Source: an uncultured Chloracidobacterium sp.
GTDB taxonomy: Bacteria; Acidobacteriota; Blastocatellia; Pyrinomonadales; Pyrinomonadaceae
Direction: 5' to 3'
Length of the DNA stretch: 64,000 nucleotides
Assembly: GCA_936914845.1 (NCBI GenBank)
Contig: CAKZGE010000002.1
Coordinates: forward strand, 62,001-126,000
The notes below the pieces were generated by a model. The model had not been told where the DNA came from. It saw only the letters and a program-made list of their open reading frames with translations, and made no database searches. Numbering within the stretch: position 1 is the stretch's first letter; every line of letters starts with the position of its first letter. A program made the position numbers and the translations under genes. Below are positions 1 through 9,338 of this stretch, piece after piece.

Positions 1-284
1 TGGCGCGGTGGCGCAGTTGCCTGGCCGCCGCCGAAGATCAAACTGCCCAATCCACCTAAGTTATTAAGGATCCCGCCGCCCGAATGGTCCTGTTCCAGTG
101 CATTGTTCAAGCTTTCAGCCCCCTGCGGCGTCGATGCGTTATTTGCCAATCCGCCTATTATCATCGGCAGCGCGTATTGAATAGCCGAATTAACGACCGA
201 AGGTTCGGCTCCGACATTTTGACTAATGTCATTTACCGCCGCTTCGCCTTGCTGTTGGCCCAAAAGATCCTGTAATGAAAACAT
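1..284 (-). CDS. DUF937 family protein, N-terminal part (runs off the left edge)
   Basis: Reading leftwards from an ATG at 282-284, 94 codons are open to the window edge, so the C-terminus is missing. The visible part begins MFSLQDLLGQQ, continues with a small-residue-rich helical stretch (PMIIGGLANNAS) and reaches a Gly-rich segment (GGILNNLGGLGSLIFGGG). This layout is typical of the DUF937 family, small bacterial proteins of unknown function. A good Shine-Dalgarno (aaggag on the minus strand, about 291-296) supports the start. The gene diverges from the NHL protein with only about 60 bases between them, which must hold both promoters. Function unknown. Confidence 0.75.
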   Translation of the reverse strand, partial: MFSLQDLLGQQQGEAAVNDISQNVGAEPSVVNSAIQYALPMIIGGLANNASTPQGAESLNNALEQDHSGGGILNNLGGLGSLIFGGGQATAPPR

Positions 285-345
285 ACCGTTTCACTCCTTC
301 TTATTTTCTTTTACTTTACGAAAAGCTATATTATCAGAGTCACCT

Positions 346-2379
346 GTGGTAAATCAAAAAATCAAAAATCGGAGAACGCTCGTCGCGGTGCTCACGGCGG
401 CGATCGCTGCCGCAATCTTCAGCTTGGGGGCATACTTCCTATTATTTCGCGAAAATGTAAAAAAATTGCCGGTTTTTGACAAGACTAGGCTGCTTTTTCA
501 CGACCAGCGAAGCGAACCGTTCGGACTCGCAATTTTTAACGGCGAAATATTCTTTTCCGATGGTATCCGCGATGGCGTTTACCGTATCTCTCCCACGGGC
601 GAACCGACCCTTTTTGCCGGTGGTTTCGATACGCCCTCTGCGATTGCTTTTACCGCAGATGGCCGATTGATAGTTGCGGACACCGGCTCTCATACCATAA
701 AGGCAATAGATCGATCCGGTGGTGTTTCGGTTGTCGCCGGTACACCGGGCCAGCGAGGCGACCGCGACGGCTCAGCCGGTACCGCATTATTTAACGGCCC
801 GATAGGAGTCGCGGTTCAGCCTGACGGCACGATCATCGTTGCCGATACCTATAACGACAAGATCAAAGCGATCCGCGAAGGTTCGGTCGTAACGATCGCC
901 GGGAACGAACGGGGATTTGCTGATGGGGCGGCCGCAAAGTTCGATACCCCGACCGGCGTTGCACCGTGGTCAGACGGCCGTGTGTTGGTAGCCGACAGTG
1001 AGAATTGCCGGGTTAGGGTCATTGAGAAGGATGGAAAGGTCTGGACGCTTGCCGGAACTGGCGAACGATCCTTGTCCGACGGCCTGTTGAACGAAGCCGC
1101 GTTTGTTCGCCCCACGGCTATTACGGTCTCCGAACTCAATGAGATCGCAGTTTCCGATGGCGATGCCGTTCGTATAATTTCGCCGCGAATGGTTCCGATA
1201 GTCGAAACGCTTTCGGCGAAGCGTCGCGGGTTCGAACAGGGCCGTCCGCACCGGTCGCGGTTCAATCGTCTTTCGGGTCTTGTCTTTGGTGCGGATTATC
1301 TTGTCACCGCCGACGGCGACAATGCATCCATTCGACAATTCGAAGTATCGAATGGAAAAAGCGAAAGATCTAAACCGGCCGCAGAAGTAATAGAACTGCC
1401 CACTCGTGTTGACCCGGCGGAATTTCGCCTCCGCCAACCGGGGCGTTGGCCTTACAACCCGCCACTCACAAAACGCGACATCGCCGGCACGCTCGGTGAG
1501 ATCCGCGGAAAACTTGAAAATAGTGATTCTCAGGTATGGTTCCACAATGGCTTGGACATCGCGGGTGCGTATGGCGAAACTGCCCGTTTTGTACGAACCG
1601 AGAAGGTTTTGCGGCCGAACGCCGCCGAGAATTTCGGAACGCTCCGCGAGCTTATCCGCATGCCCGAACTCGGGTACATCCACATAAGACTGGGCCGCGA
1701 CCAGGGAAATAAGCCCTTTGGCGACGATCGCTTTCAGTTTTCATCTGCAATGGATTCGGTTCGCGTTCCACGCGGTGCAAAGTTCAATGCCGGCGAACCT
1801 ATTGGCACACTTAACGCCATGAATCACGTGCATCTTATCGCCGGTCCGAGCGGCGACGAAATGAACGCTTTGAACGCTTTGGAACTTCCCGGTGTGGTCG
1901 ATACGATCGCCCCGGTCATCGAAAAGATAACGCTCATGAGCCAAAGCGGAATGCCGATTGAAACCGTTTCGGATAGCGGACGTATAAAGGTCGGCGGTGC
2001 CGTCAGCGTCGTCGCAAAAGCATACGATCGTGTTGACGGAAATCCTGAACGCAGGCGGCTTGGTGTCTTTAAGCTTGGATATCAACTGTTAAAGCCCGGC
2101 GGCGAAGCAATTTTCGAACCGGTTTGGACCATAAATTTTGACCGCAATCCGGATGCCGATTCCGTCAGGTTGGCATATGCCACAGGCAGCCACTCCGGGG
2201 CGACCGGAGAGACCATTTTCAATTACATGGTCACGAATACGGTCAACGGCGGCTATTTCAAAGAGGGTTTTATCAACCTCGGCGAAATGAGTTCCGGAGA
2301 ATACACGCTGCGAGTATTTGCGGCCGACTTCTTCGGCAATACAGCCAAAAAGGATATTTCGATCGAGGTAGTTCAATGA
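346..2379 (+). CDS. NHL-repeat protein with M23-like (LasA-type) metallopeptidase motifs
   Basis: A 677-residue exported or membrane-anchored protein. I take the GTG at 346 as the start because an upstream in-frame ATG would overlap the divergent gene, and the GTG start puts a hydrophobic signal/anchor (VAVLTAAIAAAIFSLGAYFL) right at the N-terminus. Residues about 45-340 are NHL-type beta-propeller repeats (LIVADTGSHTIKAID, IIVADTYNDKIKAI, VLVADSENCRVRVI). A second domain carries the M23 zinc-ligand pattern: HNGLD with H400 and D404, then HVH with H494 and H496. The last 150 residues look like an Ig-like beta domain. The family role (lysostaphin-type peptidoglycan endopeptidase) is established; that this divergent copy is active is inference. 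The 3' end overlaps the next gene by 4 bases. Confidence 0.72.
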   Translation: MVNQKIKNRRTLVAVLTAAIAAAIFSLGAYFLLFRENVKKLPVFDKTRLLFHDQRSEPFGLAIFNGEIFFSDGIRDGVYRISPTGEPTLFAGGFDTPSAIAFTADGRLIVADTGSHTIKAIDRSGGVSVVAGTPGQRGDRDGSAGTALFNGPIGVAVQPDGTIIVADTYNDKIKAIREGSVVTIAGNERGFADGAAAKFDTPTGVAPWSDGRVLVADSENCRVRVIEKDGKVWTLAGTGERSLSDGLLNEAAFVRPTAITVSELNEIAVSDGDAVRIISPRMVPIVETLSAKRRGFEQGRPHRSRFNRLSGLVFGADYLVTADGDNASIRQFEVSNGKSERSKPAAEVIELPTRVDPAEFRLRQPGRWPYNPPLTKRDIAGTLGEIRGKLENSDSQVWFHNGLDIAGAYGETARFVRTEKVLRPNAAENFGTLRELIRMPELGYIHIRLGRDQGNKPFGDDRFQFSSAMDSVRVPRGAKFNAGEPIGTLNAMNHVHLIAGPSGDEMNALNALELPGVVDTIAPVIEKITLMSQSGMPIETVSDSGRIKVGGAVSVVAKAYDRVDGNPERRRLGVFKLGYQLLKPGGEAIFEPVWTINFDRNPDADSVRLAYATGSHSGATGETIFNYMVTNTVNGGYFKEGFINLGEMSSGEYTLRVFAADFFGNTAKKDISIEVVQ

Positions 2380-3944
2380 AAAAGATCATAGTTTGGATCA
2401 TTCTTATCGCTTTTGTGCTTTCAGCATTCGCGGCCGCCGTATTATCACAAGTTGCCGACGGCAGCATCCTTACCGCTCCGGCGGCCCCCGCTTTCTCAGA
2501 TGCGGAACGCCAAGCGGAACTTGGCCGGCGTCGCACCGAAGTTGCGAAACGGCTTCCGGACGACGCGGTGCTTGTTTTGCTCAGCGCAGAAGCCCGGAAC
2601 TATGCCGGCGACGTTGATTTCATGTACCGCCAAGAGAATAACCTTTACTATTTGACCGGGCTAAAGCAAAAGAATGCTGCCTTGCTGATAGTTAGATCGG
2701 GCGGTAAAACGGAAGAGACGCTTTTTATACCGAAACGGGACCCGCGAAAAGAAACATGGGAAGGTTCGATGTATTCGAACGATGACGCTACTCGCATTTC
2801 CGGGATCAAGCGTATCGCTGATGCCGACCAGTTCGATGCTCTTCTCTCGGCGCTCAAAGATAAAAAGGATCTGTTGATCGGCAACGAAACGCTGCGAACA
2901 TCAAGCGGTCCGCTATTTCTGCAGTTACCGCCAGGTGATCGCGACCCGATGGCTCCGGAGTTGACCCGAGAAAAGCAATTTCGCGATACCGTTCCTTCGC
3001 GCCAGGTAACGAATGTTCGTCCGATCTTCGACGAGCTCCGGTTGATAAAGTCGTCTTATGAATTAAAACTTTTACAGCATGCGATCGACATTACCACCGA
3101 AGCTCAACTGCGTTCAATGGCGATGGTCGGGCGTGCGAAATGGGAATATCAAGTGCAGGCAGAGGTCGAATACACCTTCCGCCGTCGCAATGCCGATTAT
3201 TGGGGCTATGCCTCGATAGTTGGTTGCGGGCCAAATGCAACAACGCTTCACTATACCGAATCTCAAAGCCCGGTCGTTTCCGGCCAGCTTTTGCTAATGG
3301 ATGTCGGAGCGGAATATGATCATTACACCGCAGATGTCACTCGCACCTTTCCGGTAAACGGCAAATTCAGCAAGGAACAAGCCGACATTTACCGTATCGT
3401 TTTTGACGCCCAAGAGGCAGCAGCCAAAGCAGCCAAACCGGGAGCAACGTTCGCCGACGTTAGCGAAGCCGCCAATCGCGCCGTCGCTGACGGACTGTAC
3501 AAACTGGGTTTGATAACTGACAAGGAGTCAGGTCAATCGCGATTGTGGTTCATGCACGGATTGGGACATTGGCTGGGAATGAATGTTCATGACGTTGGCG
3601 ATTATAATACGCCCCTTGCCCCCGGAATGGTCTTTACCAATGAACCTGGAATATATATTCGGGCGGATACGTTCGACGGTCTGCCGAATACACCGCAAAT
3701 GGCCGCGTTCAAGGAGAAGATCCGCCCGGCTTTCGAAAGGTACAAAAATATCGGCGTTCGTATCGAAGACGATATGCTGGTGACGAGATCGGGCGTTGAA
3801 TGGATGACAAAGGCATTGCCGCGTAAACTCGAAGACATCGAAGCGTTCATGGCCGCAGCTCCGGCAAAATTCCAATACACGGCCGGCCGCGGATTCAAGG
3901 ATCCTTTCATCGCCGCTTTAACCAAAAGCGACAGAATGTATTAG
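2376..3944 (+). CDS. Secreted Xaa-Pro aminopeptidase, M24B family
   Basis: A 522-residue protein with a signal peptide (MKKIIVWIILIAFVLSAFAA). Residues about 40-190 match the aminopeptidase P N-terminal domain, and the rest is the pita-bread M24 catalytic domain. The dinuclear-metal ligands are visible: Asp in LLMDVGAEYDHYTADVTRTF (both aspartates), His in FMHGLGHWLG, Glu in VFTNEPGIY and Glu in GVRIEDDMLV. The predicted reaction is removal of an N-terminal residue preceding proline, acting outside the cytoplasm. The ATG overlaps the stop of the NHL/M23-like gene (ATGA), so the two are translationally coupled, which hints at joint turnover of extracytoplasmic peptides. Family assignment is firm; the pairing is an inference. 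Confidence 0.9.
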   Translation: MKKIIVWIILIAFVLSAFAAAVLSQVADGSILTAPAAPAFSDAERQAELGRRRTEVAKRLPDDAVLVLLSAEARNYAGDVDFMYRQENNLYYLTGLKQKNAALLIVRSGGKTEETLFIPKRDPRKETWEGSMYSNDDATRISGIKRIADADQFDALLSALKDKKDLLIGNETLRTSSGPLFLQLPPGDRDPMAPELTREKQFRDTVPSRQVTNVRPIFDELRLIKSSYELKLLQHAIDITTEAQLRSMAMVGRAKWEYQVQAEVEYTFRRRNADYWGYASIVGCGPNATTLHYTESQSPVVSGQLLLMDVGAEYDHYTADVTRTFPVNGKFSKEQADIYRIVFDAQEAAAKAAKPGATFADVSEAANRAVADGLYKLGLITDKESGQSRLWFMHGLGHWLGMNVHDVGDYNTPLAPGMVFTNEPGIYIRADTFDGLPNTPQMAAFKEKIRPAFERYKNIGVRIEDDMLVTRSGVEWMTKALPRKLEDIEAFMAAAPAKFQYTAGRGFKDPFIAALTKSDRMY

Positions 3945-3982
3945 TATGGAACTTGGCGAACCGAACGGTCAGCCCCGAATTC

Positions 3983-4936
3983 ATGTCGCTTCCTTTGATC
4001 ATCGTAAATCCACACTCCGCGGCTGGCTCGACGAGAGAGAATTGGGCCGGTACGGCGGCTGATCTGCGAGCCCATTTCGGGCCCTTCAAAGCTGCCTTCA
4101 CCCGCGGTCCCGGTGATGGCCGACGTCTTGCACGCGAAGCCGCATTGCAGGGTCGGCCGCTGATAATCGCCTGCGGCGGCGACGGAACGATCAATGAGGT
4201 CGCCAATGGGATCATCGAAAGCGGAGCCGACGCGGAAATGGCAGTACTGCCTTCCGGAACCGGGGGCGATTTCCGGCGGACGATAGGATTGGCCAATGCT
4301 CCGCGAGAAGCGGCACGAGCCCTTCGCAACGGCATGACCAAACACATAGATGTCGGAAAGGTTTCGTTTACGGCGTCTGACGGGTCGCCGGCGGAACGCT
4401 ATTTTCTTAATGTCAGTTCTTTCGGTCTCGCGGTATCGATCATCGAGCGCGTGAAATCGACCAAGGCTCTGGATTGGCTGCCTGTAACCAGTGTTCGCGG
4501 CCGCGCAAACTTCGCTCTCTCGACATTTCGGGAGGTCGTCGGACTTGAATCGCTTACCGTTCGGATCGGCATCGACGAAGAAAAAGAGACCACTTTACAA
4601 ACCATTAATTTCTGTGTAGCCAATGCGCGCTATTTTGGGGGCGGGATGATGATCGCCCCGGACGCTAAGCTTGACGACGGCCTGTTGGATGTGGTGAACA
4701 TTGGTGATATCAAAACCGCTCGTGTGATCCTTAACGCCTATACGCTGTACACAGGGTCACATCTTCGGCTCGAAGAGGTCGGATCCCGGTTGGCCAAACG
4801 CATTACAGCCGCCCCTGCTGATCCAACACAAATGATCCATATCGAGACCGATGGCGAGCTTCCCGGCCGACTGCCTGCCGTTTTCGAATCGATTCCGGCC
4901 GCACTTAAAATGCGCATACCGACACAACCTTTCTGA
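3983..4936 (+). CDS. YegS/DgkB-type lipid kinase (diacylglycerol kinase catalytic domain)
   Basis: A 317-residue soluble lipid kinase. The DAGK catalytic motif is present as CGGDGTINEVANGI, followed by the LPSGTGGDF loop that binds nucleotide phosphates, and the C-terminal half has the usual YegS/DgkB beta-sandwich. The family phosphorylates diacylglycerol or other lipids (including sphingoid bases) with ATP. Start choice: a TTG at 3953 would add ten residues, but the ATG at 3983 gives MSLPLIIVNPHSA, which lines up with the family N-terminus. It is followed after 100 bases by an FAD protein and an acyl ligase/acyltransferase fusion, suggesting a lipid-synthesis neighbourhood. The substrate cannot be told from sequence. 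Confidence 0.85.
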   Translation: MSLPLIIVNPHSAAGSTRENWAGTAADLRAHFGPFKAAFTRGPGDGRRLAREAALQGRPLIIACGGDGTINEVANGIIESGADAEMAVLPSGTGGDFRRTIGLANAPREAARALRNGMTKHIDVGKVSFTASDGSPAERYFLNVSSFGLAVSIIERVKSTKALDWLPVTSVRGRANFALSTFREVVGLESLTVRIGIDEEKETTLQTINFCVANARYFGGGMMIAPDAKLDDGLLDVVNIGDIKTARVILNAYTLYTGSHLRLEEVGSRLAKRITAAPADPTQMIHIETDGELPGRLPAVFESIPAALKMRIPTQPF

Positions 4937-5035
4937 TCTTACAGCGATTTTGTTTCTTGCCATTGACAGTTAAATTTAGCTAAACTTACCCACAATAACC
5001 AACAATTCGCACGTGAGATCGATCTTGTTCGTGCT

Positions 5036-6418
5036 GTGTGCGCATTTCGGAGGGGCATTCTGACCAATAAACCAAAGACCATAACCATAATTGGCGGCGG
5101 TGCTTCCGGCACCTTGACAGCGGTCGATCTGCTCCGCAACGCGGCCGGGCCGCTCAAAATATTTTTGGTTGAAAAACGCAACGCATGTGGGAAAGGCGTC
5201 GCTTATTCCACACCGGACGAGGCCCATTTACTGAATGTTCCGGCAGGCAAAATGGGAGCTTTTCCCGATGATATAGGCCATTTTTACAAATGGCTGCAAA
5301 AGAAAGGCCGCGACATAGATGACCATACATTTGTTCCCAGGCGAGTTTTCGGGCAATATTTGACCGAATTGCTTGAAACTACAAAAGCCGCCGCGGCTCC
5401 GGGTGTCGAGCTTGAAGTCATATGCGATGAGGCGATAGACGTCGAAAATGGTGTCGTGACGCTAGCCTCCGGCCGAACTATTGCGTCAGACGCGGTAGTG
5501 CTTGCCTTCGGCAATTTTCTGCCGCCCGACCCGACCGCCGCGGACAATGCCTATGCGGGGGCTGACAAATACTTCCGCGATCAATGGTCGAGCAGGGTGT
5601 ACACCGACATCAAAACCACTGACGACATACTTATTATCGGAACGGGCCTTTCGATGGTCGATCTGATCATGCACTTCAACGCGGTCGGGCAAAAGGGAAC
5701 GATCTACGCACTTTCGACGCGCGGTTTGCTGCCGACGGTACACGAACTCGGACACACCTATCCTTCTTTTTTTGAAGACCTCAAAGGAGTGTCCAGGATA
5801 ACCGATCTGCTGACGACGGTCCGTTCTCATATAAAGAAAGCCGAAAGCTCCGGTTCAAACTGGAGGGCCGTGATCGATAGTCTGCGGCCATACACCCAGC
5901 AGATCTGGAAGGATCTGCCGTTGGCCGAAAAGCGATATTTCATGCAGCATTTAAGCCGCCATTGGAATGTTGCCCGCCATCGCATGCCGGCCGAAGCCGC
6001 CGCGGTGGTCGAACGTATGCGTCGCGAAAAGAAGCTCTGCATCTTAAAAGGCCGCATAAGACATATCGAATTTGATGGTGAAAAGTTTACAACCACCTAC
6101 AGTTTTTTGGGCGATGAGCATTCACTAACCAGTGATGTACTTATCAATTGTATCGGTTCTGAAAGTGACCTTCGCCGTGTCGGTTCGCCGCTTTTGAAAA
6201 ATCTCTTTAAGCGTGGATATCTTCAGGCCGACGACCTCGGCATGGGGGTCAAAGCCGATGCAGACGGGCGGGTGGTCGATATTGACGGCAATTCGCCGCA
6301 AAGAATTTTTACGCTTGGCACGGCTCTTAAAGGTTCGTTGTGGGAGAGCACTGCCATTCCCGAGATCAGAGCTCAAGCTAATTTTCTGGCTGAACACCTG
6401 AGCAACCCGATCGAATAA
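5036..6418 (+). CDS. FAD/NAD(P)-binding protein (NAD_binding_9-type)
   Basis: About 460 residues. The N-terminus holds a Rossmann dinucleotide motif (ITIIGGGASGTLTAVDLL), followed by VEKRNACGKGVAYSTPDEAHLLNVPAGKM, a signature of the FAD-NAD(P)-binding family related to L-lysine/ornithine N-monooxygenase-like and HpyO-type proteins; a second nucleotide-binding segment is near DILIIGTGLSMVDLIMHF. The reaction is not known for this family. Start: the first in-frame start is GTG 5036, but a strong Shine-Dalgarno (GGAGGGG, 5049-5055) lies inside the reading frame just ahead of a CTG at 5060, so the natural start may be that CTG (loss of 8 residues). It sits between a lipid kinase and an acyl-ligase fusion, with 9 bases to the latter. 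Confidence 0.78.
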   Translation: MCAFRRGILTNKPKTITIIGGGASGTLTAVDLLRNAAGPLKIFLVEKRNACGKGVAYSTPDEAHLLNVPAGKMGAFPDDIGHFYKWLQKKGRDIDDHTFVPRRVFGQYLTELLETTKAAAAPGVELEVICDEAIDVENGVVTLASGRTIASDAVVLAFGNFLPPDPTAADNAYAGADKYFRDQWSSRVYTDIKTTDDILIIGTGLSMVDLIMHFNAVGQKGTIYALSTRGLLPTVHELGHTYPSFFEDLKGVSRITDLLTTVRSHIKKAESSGSNWRAVIDSLRPYTQQIWKDLPLAEKRYFMQHLSRHWNVARHRMPAEAAAVVERMRREKKLCILKGRIRHIEFDGEKFTTTYSFLGDEHSLTSDVLINCIGSESDLRRVGSPLLKNLFKRGYLQADDLGMGVKADADGRVVDIDGNSPQRIFTLGTALKGSLWESTAIPEIRAQANFLAEHLSNPIE

Positions 6419-6427
6419 AAAAGATTT

Positions 6428-9250
6428 ATGTCAGTTTCTTTTTGTCAGCTTATCATCGACGCCGCCGAAGCAAACAAGGACAAAATGGCGATGGAAACCA
6501 TCGGTGTTTCGGGTTCTGATTGCACCTATGGCGAAATGCTCGACCGAATTCGGAGCATAGCGTACCGACTTGAACAGGAAAAGATAGATTTCGGCGATCG
6601 CGTGGCTCTGATCGGCGAAAACCACCCGCGTTGGGCTATTGCCTATTTCGGGATCCTGTTTCGAGGAGCAGTCTGTGTCCCTATTGATCCGCATGGCGAT
6701 ATTGAAACGATTCGAAATTTTCTCGACAATTCGGAAGCCAAGTTGGCCTTCGTCGGCGAAGATTTCATTGACGCGTTTCAAAAACTCGACCGCGATCTTC
6801 CCTGTGTAGTTTTACAGGATAAGGAGCAGGACAAAGAGCAAACGGTTTTAGATGACCGCCGGATCTTCACAGAATGGCAGCAGACAGCTCGGCCGAACGG
6901 ATATGACAGCCGGCCGACACCCGCCAAGGAGGATGATATGGCGGTGTTGATCTATACATCTGGCACGACCGGGACGCCTAAAGGTGTCCCTCTGACACAC
7001 GGGAACATCTACTACGAGTCTCGCGGCTGCCAAGAGGTAATGAACATTTCCGAGCACGAGGTGGTGCTGAGCGTTCTGCCGCTGTTTCATGTCTTTGCTC
7101 AGGTCGTGAACCTTTGGGTCGTCGCCAGTATCGGAGCCAAGATCTGCTATGTCAAAGAACTTGCACCGGCCGAATTGACGCGTGCGTTCGAAACCGGTCA
7201 AATAACCCTTCTTACCGGTGTGCCGCGTTTGTGGTATCTATTTCATAAAAAGATATTTGACGGAGTTGCCGCACAGTCTTTCGCCGTACGGACGCTTTTT
7301 GCCGGATTGCTTAAACTAAACGGTTTTCTCCGGGATGTATTCGGTCTGAACCTCGGCCGCAAATTCTTCAAAAAGGTTCACGACGGGTTCGGCGGAAAAC
7401 TCAATATTACGGTTTCGGCCGGTTCACGTTTTGACGAAAAAATTGCTCGGGATTATCATTCGCTCGGGTTCACCATCATTCAAGGATATGGCCTAACGGA
7501 AACCAGCGGCGCCGTGACCGCAACGCGTTTCGAAGACAATGTTGTCGGTTCTGTCGGTACGGCAGTTAACTACGCTGAGATCAAGCTCGGCGAATTGAAT
7601 GACGAAGGGGCCGGCGAGGTTCTTATCCGCGGCAAAATGGTGTTTTCCGGCTACTATAAGAACCCGGAAGCCACAGAAGAAGCATTTACTGAAGATGGCT
7701 GGTTCCGTTCCGGGGATCTCGGGACATTGGATAAAAAAGGTCATCTTTTCATCGTGGGCCGCCTGAAAGATGTCATCGTGCTTCCCAACGGCAAAAATAT
7801 TCATCCCGAAGATCTGGAAGTCCACTATCTAAAATCGCCGCTGGTAGAAGAGCTTGCCATCCTCGGCCTGAAGGATAGCTCCGGCAATCATAGCGGGGCT
7901 GAAAAGCTCGTTGCCGTGGTCGTGCCGGATTTCGCCTATCTAAAAGCAAATAACATCGCCAATTCGAAAGAGGCAATTCGATATGATCTGGACAATCTCG
8001 GACGCTCTCTTCCGGAATATCAGCGCGTACGTAATTATGTTATTCACACTGAGCCGCTGCCGCGTACCGCAACGCGAAAAATAAAACGTTTTCAGCTGCA
8101 AAAACAGCTCGAAAACGAAGGACTGTCCGATCAGGATGCCCCGCCAAAACAACTGCCCCTGACCGCTCAGGAACGCGAACTTCTCGAAACTCCGGCCGGC
8201 AAGGCCGTTGTCGCCGCCATCCGAAAGAATTCTGAATCTGATGAGGTGATACACCCTTCTAACAATCTCGAAATAGATCTTGGGCTTGATTCGCTGGGCC
8301 GGGCCGAGGTATTTGCTTCATTAGAATCTGCTTTCAATACGGAGTTTGATGGCGACGACGCAGCTCAGGCTCTCACCGTTGCGGATGCTATCGGCCTTGT
8401 GCAAAAACATGGCGGCGGGTCAACGGCGAACGGAGAGGTCTCGGTTGATATGAATTGGGGGCGCATTGTACGTTCAGCCGAACCGGACTTTCCCGAAGTA
8501 AAAGGAATTTTAGAGGACCGCCCGATCTTTTCTGCATTTGCGTTCAGCGTCTATAAGCTCTTTAATCTTTTTTCTCGTATATTCTTTAGGTTAGAGGTCG
8601 CCAATATCGAAGAATTTAGAGCAATGAAACGGCCATTCATAATTGCTCCGAACCATCAGAGCTTTCTCGACCCGTTCGTCCTTACCTCGAACTATACTTT
8701 CGATGTTTTTCGCAATACCTTTCATGTCGGTGCCAGTCAATTTTTCCAAAGCGGATTTATGAAATGGGTGGCGAAAATGTTGAATGTCGTGCCGGTGGAC
8801 CCTGATACCCAATTGATGAAAGCGATGAAAGCGAGCGCTATCGGCCTACGTCATGGAAAGGTTCTTAACATTTATCCCGAAGGCGAGCGGGGGTACGACG
8901 GCGAATTACACAATTTTAAAAAGGGGGCGGCCATCTTGGCTTCGGAACTCGATATTCCAATATTGCCGGTGGCACTGGACGGCCTCTATCTGGCGTGGCC
9001 TCGACGGTCTTGGCGTATCCGTCCCGCCAAGGTAAAGATATCGTTCGGAAAAGCATTTTACGCGAAAGATGTCGTGTCAGCGCCGCTGCAGCTAGCAGAA
9101 GGCGATAGCCGATCGCCGGCAGCAGAAAAATCGGCGGCCCAAATCGAACGTTCCGAGGCAGCCAGAGAAAAGGTTTATGCTGAAGTTACGCAGCATCTAC
9201 AGGATTCGATCGCAGAAATGATCGAAAAGATGCGCGGAAATAAGAAGTAG
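6428..9250 (+). CDS. Fused acyl-AMP/CoA ligase - acyl carrier domain - PlsC acyltransferase
   Basis: A 940-residue three-part enzyme. Residues about 1-570 are an AMP-binding ligase: P-loop-like LIYTSGTTGTPKGVP near residue 175, the YGLTETSG motif, and the SGDLG/GRLKDVI hinge. Residues about 590-665 form an acyl-carrier domain with the phosphopantetheine attachment site GLDSLG (Ser622). Residues about 700-930 are a lysophospholipid acyltransferase: NHQSFLD gives the catalytic H743-x4-D748, and YPEGERGYDG is the phosphate-binding block. The arrangement resembles Aas-type acyl-ACP synthetase/2-acyl-GPE acyltransferases, with an extra built-in carrier. The inferred job is to activate a fatty acid, load it on its own carrier arm and pass it to a lysolipid. 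It follows the FAD protein by 9 bases. Confidence 0.9.
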   Translation: MSVSFCQLIIDAAEANKDKMAMETIGVSGSDCTYGEMLDRIRSIAYRLEQEKIDFGDRVALIGENHPRWAIAYFGILFRGAVCVPIDPHGDIETIRNFLDNSEAKLAFVGEDFIDAFQKLDRDLPCVVLQDKEQDKEQTVLDDRRIFTEWQQTARPNGYDSRPTPAKEDDMAVLIYTSGTTGTPKGVPLTHGNIYYESRGCQEVMNISEHEVVLSVLPLFHVFAQVVNLWVVASIGAKICYVKELAPAELTRAFETGQITLLTGVPRLWYLFHKKIFDGVAAQSFAVRTLFAGLLKLNGFLRDVFGLNLGRKFFKKVHDGFGGKLNITVSAGSRFDEKIARDYHSLGFTIIQGYGLTETSGAVTATRFEDNVVGSVGTAVNYAEIKLGELNDEGAGEVLIRGKMVFSGYYKNPEATEEAFTEDGWFRSGDLGTLDKKGHLFIVGRLKDVIVLPNGKNIHPEDLEVHYLKSPLVEELAILGLKDSSGNHSGAEKLVAVVVPDFAYLKANNIANSKEAIRYDLDNLGRSLPEYQRVRNYVIHTEPLPRTATRKIKRFQLQKQLENEGLSDQDAPPKQLPLTAQERELLETPAGKAVVAAIRKNSESDEVIHPSNNLEIDLGLDSLGRAEVFASLESAFNTEFDGDDAAQALTVADAIGLVQKHGGGSTANGEVSVDMNWGRIVRSAEPDFPEVKGILEDRPIFSAFAFSVYKLFNLFSRIFFRLEVANIEEFRAMKRPFIIAPNHQSFLDPFVLTSNYTFDVFRNTFHVGASQFFQSGFMKWVAKMLNVVPVDPDTQLMKAMKASAIGLRHGKVLNIYPEGERGYDGELHNFKKGAAILASELDIPILPVALDGLYLAWPRRSWRIRPAKVKISFGKAFYAKDVVSAPLQLAEGDSRSPAAEKSAAQIERSEAAREKVYAEVTQHLQDSIAEMIEKMRGNKK

Positions 9251-9254
9251 CCGT

Positions 9255-9273
9255 CTTTGCCATTAGGGCAAAG
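9255..9273 (+). terminator. Hairpin just after the acyl-ligase fusion (possible terminator)
   Basis: CTTTGCC and GGCAAAG form a perfect 7-bp stem with loop ATTAG, starting 5 bases after the stop codon. No run of T follows, so it is at best a weak terminator or an mRNA 3'-end stabiliser. Confidence 0.4.
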
Positions 9274-9338
9274 GTAAGCCAAAATATTCTTTGTAAAACC
9301 AATTAGGTCTCAGCCTTTGCGGCCGGCCAAACAAGATT

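Noticed and set aside
970..1683. A long open frame on the minus strand inside the NHL gene
   Set aside because: It lies antisense to well-supported coding sequence, is rich in Arg and lacks any recognisable domain or ribosome-binding site.
6428..9250. Ligase-carrier fusion as part of a nonribosomal peptide or polyketide cluster
   Set aside because: There is no condensation, ketosynthase or thioesterase domain, and the C-terminal PlsC domain points to phospholipid chemistry.
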